64,000 bases of DNA from Prevotella sp. E15-22 (GTDB lineage: Bacteria > Bacteroidota > Bacteroidia > Bacteroidales > Bacteroidaceae). The number at the start of each line of letters is the position of its first letter. Positions within the stretch are counted from its first letter, which is position 1. A program made the translations under genes and the position numbers. The stretch lies in assembly GCF_023204875.1 (NCBI RefSeq), contig NZ_CP096247.1, positions 310,001 through 374,000 on the forward strand, in the 5' to 3' direction. Positions 39,461-49,907 of the stretch are shown piece after piece. The notes below the pieces were generated by a model. It worked only from the letters and a program-made list of their open reading frames with translations. It was not told the DNA's origin and made no database searches.

Positions 39461-41185
39461 ATGGAAAAGACAATATATAATAAGGTCCAAAAGGTGGTGA
39501 AAGGAGTATTGCCCCTGAGCCTTCTTACCTTTTTACCTTTGTTGAACTCCTGCAACGACTTCCTGGACCTCAAGCCTCAGAATGAGGTGGTGCTCGAGAA
39601 CTTCTGGAAGGAGAAAGCCGATGCTGCCAGCGTGCTGACGAGCTGCTATGAGTCGCTCGAGAGCAACGACGCCCTGAACCGCATGCTGGTGTGGGGTGAG
39701 CTGCGCAGTGATAATATGAAGGCCGGTGCCAGTACGCCGAACGATCTTAGCGAGATTCTGAAGGAGAGTCTGCTGCCTTCTAATCCCTATTGTAACTGGG
39801 GAAAGTTCTATGAGTGCATCAACCGCTGTAATACGGTGTGTTACTATGCACCGCAGTTGCAGAAGATTGATCCTAACTATACGGAGGCCGAGATGAAGGC
39901 TAATGTGGCAGAGGCAACAACCCTTCGTGCACTGGCTTATTTCTATCTGATTCGTACGTTCCGCGACGTGCCTTACTGTACTGTTCCCAGTATTGATGAT
40001 AGGCAGAACTATGTGCTGCCTGCCACCAAATTTGATGTGGTGCTCGACACACTGATTACCGACCTGGAGAGTATCAAGGGTGATGCCGTTCGTCGTTATT
40101 TCGTGGACGAGAGTCCCAGCGCTTGGCAGAACTCTTGTAAGATTACGCGTTGGGCCGTTTATGCCCTGCTGGCCGACCTCTATCTGTGGAAGGGCGAGTG
40201 GGACAATGCTATCAAGTATTGTGACTTGGTTATCGACTACAAGCGTCAGCAGTATAATGATATGCTACAGCTCTATGGCAATGTGAATAATATCGACCTG
40301 ATTGACAGTATTCCGATGATCCTGGAAAAGCCTGTGGGAATGACAACCTGCGGTAATGCCTATAACGAGATCTTTGGCGAGGGTAACTCTTTTGAGAGCA
40401 TCTTTGAGCTTTCTTTCAAGTCGCCCCAGTCAACAAAGAACGACATGGTGAGCAAGTTCTTTGGCAACCAGCGTGAGCCGCAAGGAAACCTGAGTGCCAG
40501 CGACCTGCTGTTCAAGGATGTGGCACAGGGCAGCAACACGCTGTTTAAGAAAACCGATGGCCGTGCCTATGAGGGCGGCGAGTTGTCGGGCTCACGCTAC
40601 ACCATCTGTAAGTATGTCAGAACAAATGTGTCGTACAGAACAAACCCTGTACCCAGCACTGAGAAGGACCTGGCACTTTCCAAGACCCTCCGCTCAGAGT
40701 CTGAGGCTTATGCCAACTGGATTATCTATCGTCTGAGTGATATGTTGCTGATCAAGGCTGAGGCTTTGATAGAGCGCGGTCAGGGTGATGACTTCGACAA
40801 GGCTTTTGCTTTGATTGACATTGTGAACAAGCGCGCCAATGATGCTGTTGGCGGTACGCGTAGCAGTACGCTGAAGAAGACCGACTATATCGACTCGAAA
40901 GCTGCTATGGAGGATCTGCTCATCGCAGAACGTCAGCGTGAGTTCCTGTTTGAGGGTAAGCGCTGGTATGACCTGGTTCGACTGGCACGTCGTGACGGTA
41001 AGAATACGCGTTTGGTGAACCTGGTGACACGTAAGTATCAGGAGAATGTCAATGCGCTGAAGATTAAGTTGGCCGATCCCAACATCATCTATTTCCCCTA
41101 TGCTAAGAGTGAGCTGAAGGTGAATCCGCTTCTGAAGCAGAACCCTGCCTTCCTGACTGGCGAGGATACGGAGTTGACAAAGTAA
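39461..41185 (+). CDS. SusD/RagB-family surface nutrient-binding lipoprotein
   Basis: SusD lids the SusC barrel and captures glycans. The 574-residue product has a lipoprotein signal (LLTFLPLLNSC), the classical start CNDFLDLKPQNEVVLENFW, and the TPR-rich core (EATTLRALAYFYLIRTFRDVPYC across residues about 145-170). The C-terminal RagB/SusD signature is LLIAERQREFLFEGKRWYDLVRL. It is paired with the preceding SusC. It is slightly longer than average for the family. Confidence 0.96.
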   Translation: MEKTIYNKVQKVVKGVLPLSLLTFLPLLNSCNDFLDLKPQNEVVLENFWKEKADAASVLTSCYESLESNDALNRMLVWGELRSDNMKAGASTPNDLSEILKESLLPSNPYCNWGKFYECINRCNTVCYYAPQLQKIDPNYTEAEMKANVAEATTLRALAYFYLIRTFRDVPYCTVPSIDDRQNYVLPATKFDVVLDTLITDLESIKGDAVRRYFVDESPSAWQNSCKITRWAVYALLADLYLWKGEWDNAIKYCDLVIDYKRQQYNDMLQLYGNVNNIDLIDSIPMILEKPVGMTTCGNAYNEIFGEGNSFESIFELSFKSPQSTKNDMVSKFFGNQREPQGNLSASDLLFKDVAQGSNTLFKKTDGRAYEGGELSGSRYTICKYVRTNVSYRTNPVPSTEKDLALSKTLRSESEAYANWIIYRLSDMLLIKAEALIERGQGDDFDKAFALIDIVNKRANDAVGGTRSSTLKKTDYIDSKAAMEDLLIAERQREFLFEGKRWYDLVRLARRDGKNTRLVNLVTRKYQENVNALKIKLADPNIIYFPYAKSELKVNPLLKQNPAFLTGEDTELTK

Positions 41186-41213
41186 TGGATTTTGGATTTA
41201 AGAGTATAGAACA

Positions 41214-43190
41214 ATGATAACCAATAGCATAAAACATTTCCTCATGGCAGGCCTGCTGTTCTGCGGCTTTGCCACGGTCATCACATCGTGTGTTGACAAC
41301 GACGATAATGTTCCTGAGAACTATTACTCGTCAACGAAGCTGACGGCCGCCCAGTTCCTGGAGGAGCGTCCTGAGCAGTTCAGCGAGTTTATCGCCCTGC
41401 TGAAACGTACGCCTTACTTCTCGATGCTGTCAACCTATGGTACATACAGCTCGGCTGGTTTGCTGAAGTATACAGTGTTCGCACCTACCAACGATGGTGT
41501 GGACAACTATCTGAAGCGTATGGGCTATGCCAGCATCTATGATATCCCTGCAGCCACCTGTGACACGCTGGTTCGCACGCATATTATTAAGAAAGGTGCT
41601 TTCTTTACCACGGATGTTAGCGAGGGTGCACTGCCTGAGTTGAACATGGATGATTCTTATATTGTCTTGTCAAGTGATTCTGACGTGAACAACAATAATA
41701 AGATTATCTATTATATCAATAAGAATTCTCGTATCATTGAGCGCGATGACTCTGTGACCAATGGTGTGGTGCATGTGTTGGACAACACCATCTCGTCGAG
41801 CAGTCTGATGCTGCCCGACAAGATTGCGGAGGACTCTATTCTCACCTTGTTCTCGCAGGCCCTGAAGATGACGGGTATGTGTGATTCTCTGATGAAGAAC
41901 ATGGATGAGACCTATTACTGTGGTGAGGATTCTGTGAATACGGGTACGATGGAGCGCTGTACCAGTGGTAGTCAGCAGTACACCCGCACCTTCTGGGTGG
42001 GTAAGCGCTACTTTAAGTATACAGCTTTTGTTGAGCCCGACTCGGTGTTCCACAGACATGGTATCTATACCATCGAGGATTTGCAGAAATATGCCAAGAA
42101 GGTATATGATGAGACTTATCCGGAGGATGCTGGTCTTTACGACAATGACCCTCATCACCGTAAGAACCCGCTTAACCGTTTTGTGAGCTATCACCTGCTG
42201 AACCGTGTGGGACAGTACAACAGCTGGGTGGTGTCTGGTACTATCCGTGAGCGCTGTCTCGACACCAAGCTGATTGACCCTGAGGAGTATTACGAGACCA
42301 TGTGTCCAGGCACCATCGTACGTTTCGCTGGTCCTGCCTCTGGCCTGTATATCAACCGTCGTGGTGTGGGTGAGAGAAAGGATCGCGGCTTCTTTGTTCG
42401 TGGCGTTAAGGTACTTTCTCCCTCGGAATCTGGCTCTGTTGACCAGAATGCCATCAATGGCGTTTATCACTATCTGGATGATATCCTGGCTTATACGCCT
42501 GAGGTTCGTGATGTGGTGCTGAACCGCCGTATTCGTATTGATGCCACAGTGCTGAGTCCTGATTTTATGAACTGTAATGGTCGTGGCCGTTACGGCGAGG
42601 ATATCCTGACAGGATTTAAGAATGGTTATATTTCCGACTGGGTGACAAGTAAGGAGACGTTTGTAGGTGTACATAGCGATGTGGATTACTGGCACTCTTA
42701 TCAGGCTAATGCCGTCTGCGTCAGTGGTCTGTTCGACGTAACCTTTAAGTTGCCTCCCGTTCCATCGGGCACCTACGAGATCCGCCTGGGTTATACGCCT
42801 GGTGATGAGCGTGGTGTGGTTCAGGTGTATCTGGAGAATGAGCCATGCGGTATTCCCATTGACCTGCGTGTCTATGGCGGTGATCCCAGCATTGGTGCTG
42901 TTCCTGATACGGATGATGAGGAAGAGAATATGGCTAATGACAAGGCCATGCATAACCGTGGCTATATGAAGTCGACTGATGTGTGGCATCCAGGCGGCGG
43001 TGATGACTCTATGCGTACGCTGAGTCCGCTGCGTCGTATCCTGACCACCAAGACATTGAGTGCAGACAAGACCTATCACTTGCGTTTCCGTCAGTGTCTT
43101 GACGACAACACGCGTTACTGGTCGTTCGACTATATTGAACTGTGTCCTAAGAGCGTCTATGGAAGTCCTGAGGGCGAGGATACACATTAA
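41214..43190 (+). CDS. FAS1-domain surface lipoprotein with C-terminal beta-sandwich
   Basis: The 658-residue product has a lipoprotein signal (LLFCGFATVITSC). One FAS1 domain at about 45-195 shows LKYTVFAPTNDGVDNYLKRM and GVVHVLDNTI. A second, diverged FAS1-like part covers about 205-430 (NPLNRFVSYHLLNRV, INGVYHYLDDILAY). The C-terminal 190 residues form a galactose-binding-like or CBM-like sandwich (VTFKLPPVPSGTYEIRLGY, YHLRFRQCLDDNTRYWSFDY). It sits between the two SusC/D pairs. A ligand-binding role on the cell surface is inferred from architecture. Confidence 0.82.
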   Translation: MITNSIKHFLMAGLLFCGFATVITSCVDNDDNVPENYYSSTKLTAAQFLEERPEQFSEFIALLKRTPYFSMLSTYGTYSSAGLLKYTVFAPTNDGVDNYLKRMGYASIYDIPAATCDTLVRTHIIKKGAFFTTDVSEGALPELNMDDSYIVLSSDSDVNNNNKIIYYINKNSRIIERDDSVTNGVVHVLDNTISSSSLMLPDKIAEDSILTLFSQALKMTGMCDSLMKNMDETYYCGEDSVNTGTMERCTSGSQQYTRTFWVGKRYFKYTAFVEPDSVFHRHGIYTIEDLQKYAKKVYDETYPEDAGLYDNDPHHRKNPLNRFVSYHLLNRVGQYNSWVVSGTIRERCLDTKLIDPEEYYETMCPGTIVRFAGPASGLYINRRGVGERKDRGFFVRGVKVLSPSESGSVDQNAINGVYHYLDDILAYTPEVRDVVLNRRIRIDATVLSPDFMNCNGRGRYGEDILTGFKNGYISDWVTSKETFVGVHSDVDYWHSYQANAVCVSGLFDVTFKLPPVPSGTYEIRLGYTPGDERGVVQVYLENEPCGIPIDLRVYGGDPSIGAVPDTDDEEENMANDKAMHNRGYMKSTDVWHPGGGDDSMRTLSPLRRILTTKTLSADKTYHLRFRQCLDDNTRYWSFDYIELCPKSVYGSPEGEDTH

Positions 43191-43220
43191 TTAAATATAG
43201 ATCAAAGAAATTTAATCGTT

Positions 43221-44867
43221 ATGAAGACTATAAATATAAAGCATTATCTCGTGGCCGCTGCACTGTGCTGTGGTGTGGCAACAGCCCTCACTGCTTGTGC
43301 AGAGTGGGACGACCATTACGATGGCGGCGCGAGTACGGGTAGTGACCTCACCCTTTGGCAGCAGTTGCAGGGTCGTCAGGAGCTGAGTGAGTTCTGTAAG
43401 CTGCTGGAGCAGACGAAGGTGTTCCGTATGCACAAGAAGACTGTTGTTAGCTATGCTGACCTCCTTAATGGTGGACAGTCTTTCACCGTTGTGGCTCCAG
43501 TGAACGGCTCGTTCAACTGTGACTCCCTGTTAAAGCTGGCTGAGACAAACCAGGGCGACTCTGTTGTCGAGAAGTCGTTCGTGCTGAATCATATATCACG
43601 CTCAACAACGTCTTTGAGAAGCGATGAGCAGACCATGCTGCTGCTCAACTCAAAGTATGTGACGCTGGGTGGCGATGCCATCCAGGGCGTGACGGTGAAG
43701 GAAGCTAATGTGCATGCCAGAAATGGTGTGATACATGTTGCAGCAAAGCCGCTTCCCTATCAGATTAACCTGTATGAGGCGCTGTGCGACCTGCCAGAGA
43801 TGACTGGCGTGGGAAGTGTTCTTCGTCAATACGAGCAGGATTATTTCGATGCTGATGCTTCGGTGTCGAGTGGCATCGTGGAAGGTGTTCCCGTATATGT
43901 TGACTCGGTGGTGTACGAGTATAACCGTATGTTAGAGAGAATTGGTCTGATTGATGCGGAAGACTCTCTTTACTGGGTGGTGGCTCCAAACACCGAGGGA
44001 TGGCAGAAGGCCTGGAACGAGGCTTCAAAGTATTTCGTGTATGACTCGTCAGTGCTGAAGAACGACTCTATTCAGCAGTATTGGACGACCCATGCGCTGA
44101 TGTCGGATGCGATCTTTAACCTGAGAGATCAGCGTTCAACAGAGGATTCGCTTGTCTCTGTTCCTTACCTCAGCTGGCGCCGACAGCTCTATGTTCCAGG
44201 CAAGCCCATCAGTCATGTGTTCCATAAGACTTTTGCTGAGGGCGGCATTCTGAATGGCGCCGAGAAGATTAGCTGCAGTAATGGTGTGCTTTATAAGGTT
44301 GACGAGTGGCCATTCACACCTGAGCAGACCTACCTTCAGCCTATTTGGACGGAGGGCGAGAGGGTAGACCTTATCACGGAGTATAATGATAAGCTCTGCT
44401 CGTATAATGTTCGTCGTGAGGTGGGAGACAGTATCTCGGAGGACTCTTATCTGCAGATTGTGCCCAGCACGAGTACGGCTAACTGGACGATTACCTTCCG
44501 TTTGAACAATAACCTTGCTGCCGACTATGATGTTTGTGCAGTGCTGCTGCCGAAGACTGTTTCGAATGCAAATGATACGGATTTGAGACCTTGCAAGTTC
44601 AGAGCTACCATCAAGTATGCGGATGCCACGGGTAAGATGCAGGAGTTCAACTGCAACAAGACAACCTTTGTCTCGGATCCTGAGAAGGTTGACACGATTG
44701 TGCTGGCAGAGAACTTCCATTTCCCTGTTTGTAACTATGATCAGAGTGCCATCAAGGCCACTGTGACCCTGACATGCTATATTTCTGCGAAGGAGACGTC
44801 GAGGTATGATCGTGAGATGTATCTGGACTGTATCTATCTTCGTCCACGAATCTCTAAAGTCGAATAA
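43221..44867 (+). CDS. FAS1-domain surface lipoprotein
   Basis: The 548-residue product starts MKTINIKHYLVAAALCCGVA and has a lipobox ending TACAEW. Two FAS1 modules are visible: QSFTVVAPVNGSFNCDSLLK at about 87 with GVIHVAAKPLPYQ closing the module, and SLYWVVAPNTEGWQKAWNEA at about 250 with NGVLYKVDEWPF. The C-terminal 170 residues are a beta-rich region (STANWTITFRLNNNLAADYD). Its similarity in layout to the preceding gene suggests ancient duplication. It ends 3 bases before the second SusC gene, so coupling to that pair is likely. Confidence 0.82.
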   Translation: MKTINIKHYLVAAALCCGVATALTACAEWDDHYDGGASTGSDLTLWQQLQGRQELSEFCKLLEQTKVFRMHKKTVVSYADLLNGGQSFTVVAPVNGSFNCDSLLKLAETNQGDSVVEKSFVLNHISRSTTSLRSDEQTMLLLNSKYVTLGGDAIQGVTVKEANVHARNGVIHVAAKPLPYQINLYEALCDLPEMTGVGSVLRQYEQDYFDADASVSSGIVEGVPVYVDSVVYEYNRMLERIGLIDAEDSLYWVVAPNTEGWQKAWNEASKYFVYDSSVLKNDSIQQYWTTHALMSDAIFNLRDQRSTEDSLVSVPYLSWRRQLYVPGKPISHVFHKTFAEGGILNGAEKISCSNGVLYKVDEWPFTPEQTYLQPIWTEGERVDLITEYNDKLCSYNVRREVGDSISEDSYLQIVPSTSTANWTITFRLNNNLAADYDVCAVLLPKTVSNANDTDLRPCKFRATIKYADATGKMQEFNCNKTTFVSDPEKVDTIVLAENFHFPVCNYDQSAIKATVTLTCYISAKETSRYDREMYLDCIYLRPRISKVE

Positions 44868-44869
44868 CT

Positions 44870-47800
44870 ATGAAGAAATATCTAATATCTGTAGTCATGC
44901 TGTTGGCTACCATCTCGCTGACAGCACAAGAAAGAACGGAGGCTAATACCGACCGAATGAAGGTGGTGACGGGTAGGGTGATCGATGCTGCTACGGGTCA
45001 GCCTTTGGCGGGTGTCATCGTGTCGGCCTATGGCAACCAGCGTCAGACAACCATGACCGACGAGACTGGTAGCTATGAACTGCACGTGCCCGAGTATACA
45101 CGTTCTGTGATGATGCGCATTGATGGTTATGCACTTCAGCAGCGTGCCATCGCAGAGGGAAAGGCTGATGCCCGCTTATATAGCAACGCCTTCAGCGCTA
45201 CCTATAAGACGGCTACCTCGGCTGTGCTGAGTGCCGAGGCTAACCAGTTTGACAATACATCGGAGTTTAGTATCGACCCGCTCATCTCTCAGCGTCTGGG
45301 TGGCGATGTCCGCACTGCCAGTCGCAGCGGAATAGCGGGTATGGGAAATACCATGTTTATCAATGGCTTCAATTCGCTGAATGCCAATGCGCAGCCCCTG
45401 GTTGTTATCGACGATGTGCTGATGGATATGCAGTATTCGCGTGACCTGCTGCATGATGGCTATTTTAATAATCTGCTGGCTAACCTGAACGTGAATGATA
45501 TTGAGTCGGTTCAGGTGCTCAAGAATGGAACGGCTCTCTATGGCGCTAAAGGTGCTAATGGCGTTATCGTCATTAAGACTAAGCGTAATAAGTCGATGGC
45601 TACCAAGATTGACGTGACCATCAATGGACGCTATGAGCTGGTGCCACGTCAGTCTGAGATGATGGATGCCGAGTCTTATCGCCTCTATGCCACAGAGTTG
45701 CTGTCGGGCAAGGTGAATCCTAGCTTGATGAGTAAGATGAGGTTCCTGAACAACGAGCCCACCTATTATTATTATAACCAGTATCACAACCAGACCGATT
45801 GGACTGACCTGGTTTACGAGAATGCTTTCTCGCAGAACTATGGCATTAACGTTCAGGGTGGTGATGATGCGGCTTCGTATAACCTGTCTGTGGGTTACTC
45901 GCTGGGTAACAGTACGTTGAAGAATAACGATTTCTCGCGCTTCAACATGCGACTGAACTCGGACATTGTGATTACCAAGGGACTGGATGTGCGTTTCGAC
46001 GCCTCTTACAGTGATGTGGACCGTGACCTGCGTGATGATGGCGCTCCCGTTGATCCCCTTGGCACGGTGATTACAGCTCCTGGTTTCCTGAGTCTGACAA
46101 AATCGCCCTTCCTCTCTCCTTATGCATTCGACGTCAGTGGCCGACAGAGTCATTACCTGGCTGAGGCCGATGACTATCTGATGAATGGTGATGCCTTGAT
46201 GTTCCAGGGACGCGGTCGTTTGGCTAACCCCCTCAGTCTTCTGGAGAACGGTGAGGGAAAGAATAGAAATGCCTTTGGTAACCGTTTGGTGACCTTTGCC
46301 ATCACACCGAAGTATGAGATTAACAAGCACCTGAATGTCAGCGAACACTTTGTGCTGGGACTCGTGAATACGAATGAGAACTATTATCTGCCTATTCAAG
46401 GTGTACCTCCCTTCCTGGTTGATGGCTTGAGCGATGACACAACACTTAAGAATGAGGTGCAGAGTATGACGGCTCGCGAGACTATGATTCAGAGTGATAC
46501 ACGTTTGACCTGGCAGAACCGCTACCATGCACATGACATCACAGTGAAGGGTGGTGTGCGTTATCTGAGTACCGACTATACGCGTACTGGTCAGAAGGGT
46601 TATAACTCTCCTAACGACAAAAAGCCTAATATGGTGACCTCACTGAGTTTCAAGGATACCAGCGGTGCCGACGATCAGACACGTGAGATTACTTGGTATG
46701 CGCTGGCCGACTATGGTTATGCTGAGCGATATTATGTGAACGCAGGTTTCTCGGCACAGGCTTCTTCACGCTTTGGCGAGGATGCCAACGGACTGAAACT
46801 GTTTAATACTGTTTGGGGACTCTTCCCCAGTGTTGAGGCTGCCTGGGTGATGAGCAATGAGCAGTGGCTTGCAGGTGTTAAGGGTGTTGACTACCTCCGA
46901 TTGAATGCTGGTTTCGATGTGACAGGTAATGATGATATCGACTATATTGCGTCGCGTTCTTACTTCGTTTCAAAGCGTATGCTGGGTGAGAAGGGTGCCA
47001 CGGGTAAGATGATTGGTAATATCGGTAATACGGAACTGCAGTGGGAGACCACACGTCGACTGACGGCCGGTTTGGAGAGTAACCTCTTTGGCAATCGTGT
47101 GAATGTGCGCTTTAACTTCTTTAAGAGTTGGACTTCCAATCTGCTTTCTCTGAGTCAGTTGGCATGGACTAGTGGCTTGGATCAGAACTGGGGTAATGAT
47201 GGTAAGCTCGAGAATACAGGCTTTGACGTGCATCTGGGATGGAAGGTGCTGGCCATGAAAGACCTGACCTGGGAAGTCGGTGCGTCATTAGGTCATTATA
47301 AGAATGAGGTGACTGCTCTTCCTAACAACAATGGCTCTATTGAGACAGATATCTATGGTGCTACTATCCAGACCAAGGTGGGACAACCCGTTGGCTTGTT
47401 CTATGGCTTCAAGACTGCAGGTGTGTACACCACAAACGATGCTGCAAAGGCTGATGGCTATTATGTTGTTAAGGAGAATGGCGAGAAGGCTTATTTCCAG
47501 GGTGGTGATATGCGCTTTGTTGATATGGACGACAATCGCTGTATTGACGACAACGACCGCACAGTTATTGGTGATCCCAACCCCGATATCTATGGTACCA
47601 TCAACACGACACTGACCTATAAGCGCTTCACGCTGCAGGCTGTGTTGAACTATTCATTGGGTAATGATGTGTACAACTACCAGCGCTCGTTGCTGGAAGG
47701 TGGTGCTTACTTCCTCAATCAGACCACGGCGATGCAGAACCGTTGGACCACGGAGGGACAGCAAACTGATATTCCTCGCGTCAGCTATCTCGACGAGATG

Positions 47801-48070
47801 GGAAACTCTCGCTTCAGCGACCGCTGGATAGAAGATGGCTCTTATCTGCGTCTCAGCAATGTGACGTTGAGTTACCATCTGCCCATCCAGAGCACTTATC
47901 TGCAGGGCATCACTATCTGGGGCAGTGCCACCAATCTCTTTACGCTTACACGCTATCTGGGTAGTAACCCCGACTGCGCCATGGGCTCAAGTGTCCTTTG
48001 TCAGGGCATCGACCGTGGTCTTCTTTCGGCTGGCCGCTCGTTCTCACTTGGCGTTAATATTAACCTCTAA
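44870..48070 (+). CDS. SusC-family TonB-dependent transporter, second pair
   Basis: The 1066-residue product has a signal peptide (LISVVMLLATISLTAQ), a CarboxypepD_reg-like domain (GRVIDAATGQPLAGVIVSAY, TDETGSYELHVPEYT), a plug (SGIAGMGNTMFINGFNSLN, PLVVIDDVLMDM, IESVQVLKNGTALYGAKGA, NGVIVIKTKRNK) and a barrel ending in RSFSLGVNINL. The usual TonB-box region before the plug is replaced by an unusual stretch (YKTATSAVLSAEANQFDN), and the plug lacks the typical LQGRVAG segment, so it is diverged from the first SusC (36125). Confidence 0.94.
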   Translation: MKKYLISVVMLLATISLTAQERTEANTDRMKVVTGRVIDAATGQPLAGVIVSAYGNQRQTTMTDETGSYELHVPEYTRSVMMRIDGYALQQRAIAEGKADARLYSNAFSATYKTATSAVLSAEANQFDNTSEFSIDPLISQRLGGDVRTASRSGIAGMGNTMFINGFNSLNANAQPLVVIDDVLMDMQYSRDLLHDGYFNNLLANLNVNDIESVQVLKNGTALYGAKGANGVIVIKTKRNKSMATKIDVTINGRYELVPRQSEMMDAESYRLYATELLSGKVNPSLMSKMRFLNNEPTYYYYNQYHNQTDWTDLVYENAFSQNYGINVQGGDDAASYNLSVGYSLGNSTLKNNDFSRFNMRLNSDIVITKGLDVRFDASYSDVDRDLRDDGAPVDPLGTVITAPGFLSLTKSPFLSPYAFDVSGRQSHYLAEADDYLMNGDALMFQGRGRLANPLSLLENGEGKNRNAFGNRLVTFAITPKYEINKHLNVSEHFVLGLVNTNENYYLPIQGVPPFLVDGLSDDTTLKNEVQSMTARETMIQSDTRLTWQNRYHAHDITVKGGVRYLSTDYTRTGQKGYNSPNDKKPNMVTSLSFKDTSGADDQTREITWYALADYGYAERYYVNAGFSAQASSRFGEDANGLKLFNTVWGLFPSVEAAWVMSNEQWLAGVKGVDYLRLNAGFDVTGNDDIDYIASRSYFVSKRMLGEKGATGKMIGNIGNTELQWETTRRLTAGLESNLFGNRVNVRFNFFKSWTSNLLSLSQLAWTSGLDQNWGNDGKLENTGFDVHLGWKVLAMKDLTWEVGASLGHYKNEVTALPNNNGSIETDIYGATIQTKVGQPVGLFYGFKTAGVYTTNDAAKADGYYVVKENGEKAYFQGGDMRFVDMDDNRCIDDNDRTVIGDPNPDIYGTINTTLTYKRFTLQAVLNYSLGNDVYNYQRSLLEGGAYFLNQTTAMQNRWTTEGQQTDIPRVSYLDEMGNSRFSDRWIEDGSYLRLSNVTLSYHLPIQSTYLQGITIWGSATNLFTLTRYLGSNPDCAMGSSVLCQGIDRGLLSAGRSFSLGVNINL

Positions 48071-48082
48071 AACATTCAAGGC

Positions 48083-49792
48083 ATGATGAATAAGATATAT
48101 CGATTCCTTTGCACTGTCTGTGTTGCTTGTAGCTTCATGGCTTGTGCAGATATGCTTGAAACAGACTCGGAACTCGTGGAATACGAGAAGAACAATACTT
48201 TGAACCATCCTACTGACTCTGTTTATAGTGTGCTGGGTATCCTCAATAAGATACAGGTCATTGCCGACCGCACGGTGTTGCTTGGCGAAGTACGTGGCGA
48301 CCTGGTGACTACTACTGATGCCGCATCGGCCGATTTGAAGAACCTGGCTAATTTCGAACTGTCGAAAGATAATCAGTATAACCACGTGAGCGATTACTAT
48401 GCTGTTATTAACAACTGTAACTATTACATCGCACATGTGGATACAGCCATGCAGCGTCGTGGACGTTATGTGTTCAGAGAGGAGTATGCTGCTGTGAAGG
48501 CTTTCCGTGCCTGGACCTATCTTGAACTGGTCAAGGCTTATGGTCAGGTGCCTCTGGTGCTCACTCCTATGATGACCGAGCGTGAGGCGCGTGAGGCCAT
48601 GGCGCTTCAGCGCAGCGACATCAAGGCCGTGTGTAACACGTTTATCGATGACCTGACTCCCTATGCTGATGTGGAACATCCTAACTTCGGCACTATCGAT
48701 GGTAAGAACTCCGACTATTATTTCATCCCCATGAAGGCGCTCCTGGGCGATCTTTGTCTGTGGGCTGAGAAATACGAGGAGGCTGCTCGTTGGTATCATG
48801 ACTATCTGAACGACAGAGAGAATCCTGTCGTGATGGAGTATAATAATCGCATCACCTGGTCTACGGTATCTTCTTTTGATGAGAGTCATATCAGTGATCC
48901 CTATAGCATCTGGACCAGTGACGAGATGCTGAGCTATATCCCCATGGAGGAGCAGGTGTTCAATGGTCATGTGAGTGATCTGGAGAATATCTTCAGCTCT
49001 ACGGTGAAGAACAACTATTATTATCAGCTCGTTCCGTCGCGTGGTATGTACCGACTCTCTGCCGATCAGATTTATTGCATTAAGTATAAGGCAGAGTCTT
49101 CTACGACCATCGATACGCTTTATGCGCCTCGTACGGATATGTATGATGAGACTTTTGTTGGCGACTTGCGACTTCATTCTAACTACAAACTGAATGCTTT
49201 GAGTGGACAGGATGCTTATTCTGAGAGATCATCGTTCTATCAGAGAATATATAAGGTTGTAGGTAGCCGTATCATGACTTATCGTAGTCCGATGGTTTAT
49301 CTGCGTTATGCCGAGGCTTTGAATAGGGCTGGCTATCCGCAGTCGGCCTTTGCAGTGCTGAAGTATGGTCTCTGTAATGATAATCTTGGTAAGATTGACA
49401 AGGAAGAGCAGGACGCTGCTGGCGACTTGATTAGCTTCTCGCCTGCTTTCTTTACCTTCGAGAATACGCGTGGTATTCACTCTAGAGGTTCTGGCGACAG
49501 CGAATGCAATGCTTATTATGTGATGCCAATGCCTGCCGCGGCCTTGAACAGTCGTCAGGACACCATCAATTATCAGATTCCATTGGTTGAGGATTTGATT
49601 GTCAACGAGATGGCTTTGGAGGGTGCTTTCGAGGGTAATCGCTTCTTCGATTTGGTTCGCGTGGCTTCGCGTCCTGGTCGTGATGCCTCATATCTGGCCG
49701 ATCGTATTGCCAATCGTGGTGGAGACTTGAATGTTTCACTCCGTGCGCTGTTGATGGACAAAAACAATTGGTTTTTACCTCTTCCACAGTAA
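48083..49792 (+). CDS. SusD-family lipoprotein, second pair
   Basis: The 569-residue product has a lipoprotein signal (TVCVACSFMAC, Cys21). Family features are EEYAAVKAFRAWTYLELVKAYGQVPLV in the core and LIVNEMALEGAFEGNRFFDLVRVASR near the C-terminus. The N-terminal SusD start is less typical (ADMLETDSELVEYEKNN). It follows its SusC by 12 bases and ends the FAS1-SusC/D cluster; no strong terminator is seen directly after it. Confidence 0.94.
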   Translation: MMNKIYRFLCTVCVACSFMACADMLETDSELVEYEKNNTLNHPTDSVYSVLGILNKIQVIADRTVLLGEVRGDLVTTTDAASADLKNLANFELSKDNQYNHVSDYYAVINNCNYYIAHVDTAMQRRGRYVFREEYAAVKAFRAWTYLELVKAYGQVPLVLTPMMTEREAREAMALQRSDIKAVCNTFIDDLTPYADVEHPNFGTIDGKNSDYYFIPMKALLGDLCLWAEKYEEAARWYHDYLNDRENPVVMEYNNRITWSTVSSFDESHISDPYSIWTSDEMLSYIPMEEQVFNGHVSDLENIFSSTVKNNYYYQLVPSRGMYRLSADQIYCIKYKAESSTTIDTLYAPRTDMYDETFVGDLRLHSNYKLNALSGQDAYSERSSFYQRIYKVVGSRIMTYRSPMVYLRYAEALNRAGYPQSAFAVLKYGLCNDNLGKIDKEEQDAAGDLISFSPAFFTFENTRGIHSRGSGDSECNAYYVMPMPAAALNSRQDTINYQIPLVEDLIVNEMALEGAFEGNRFFDLVRVASRPGRDASYLADRIANRGGDLNVSLRALLMDKNNWFLPLPQ

Positions 49793-49893
49793 AATGTGAC
49801 AAGAAAGCGAAAAAAGTCCTATTTTTATGGCAATATTATCCAAAAGTGAAAACAACTGAAACATAAGAGATAGTGAATTACACATAAAGTGCG

Positions 49894-49901
49894 TATCTTT
49901 G
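49894..49901 (+). promoter_or_regulatory. -7 box of a candidate short transcript
   Basis: TATCTTTG followed by CACTG. The -33 element is weak. Confidence 0.45.
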
Positions 49902-49907
49902 CACTGT

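Noticed and set aside
41670..43187. 505-codon open frame opposite the second FAS1 gene
   Set aside because: Antisense shadow of a well-supported lipoprotein gene; composition is I/H/T-rich without domain features or signal peptide.
45176..46534. 452-codon open frame opposite the second SusC gene
   Set aside because: The plus strand has clear SusC plug and barrel sequence; the antisense product lacks any recognisable motif.
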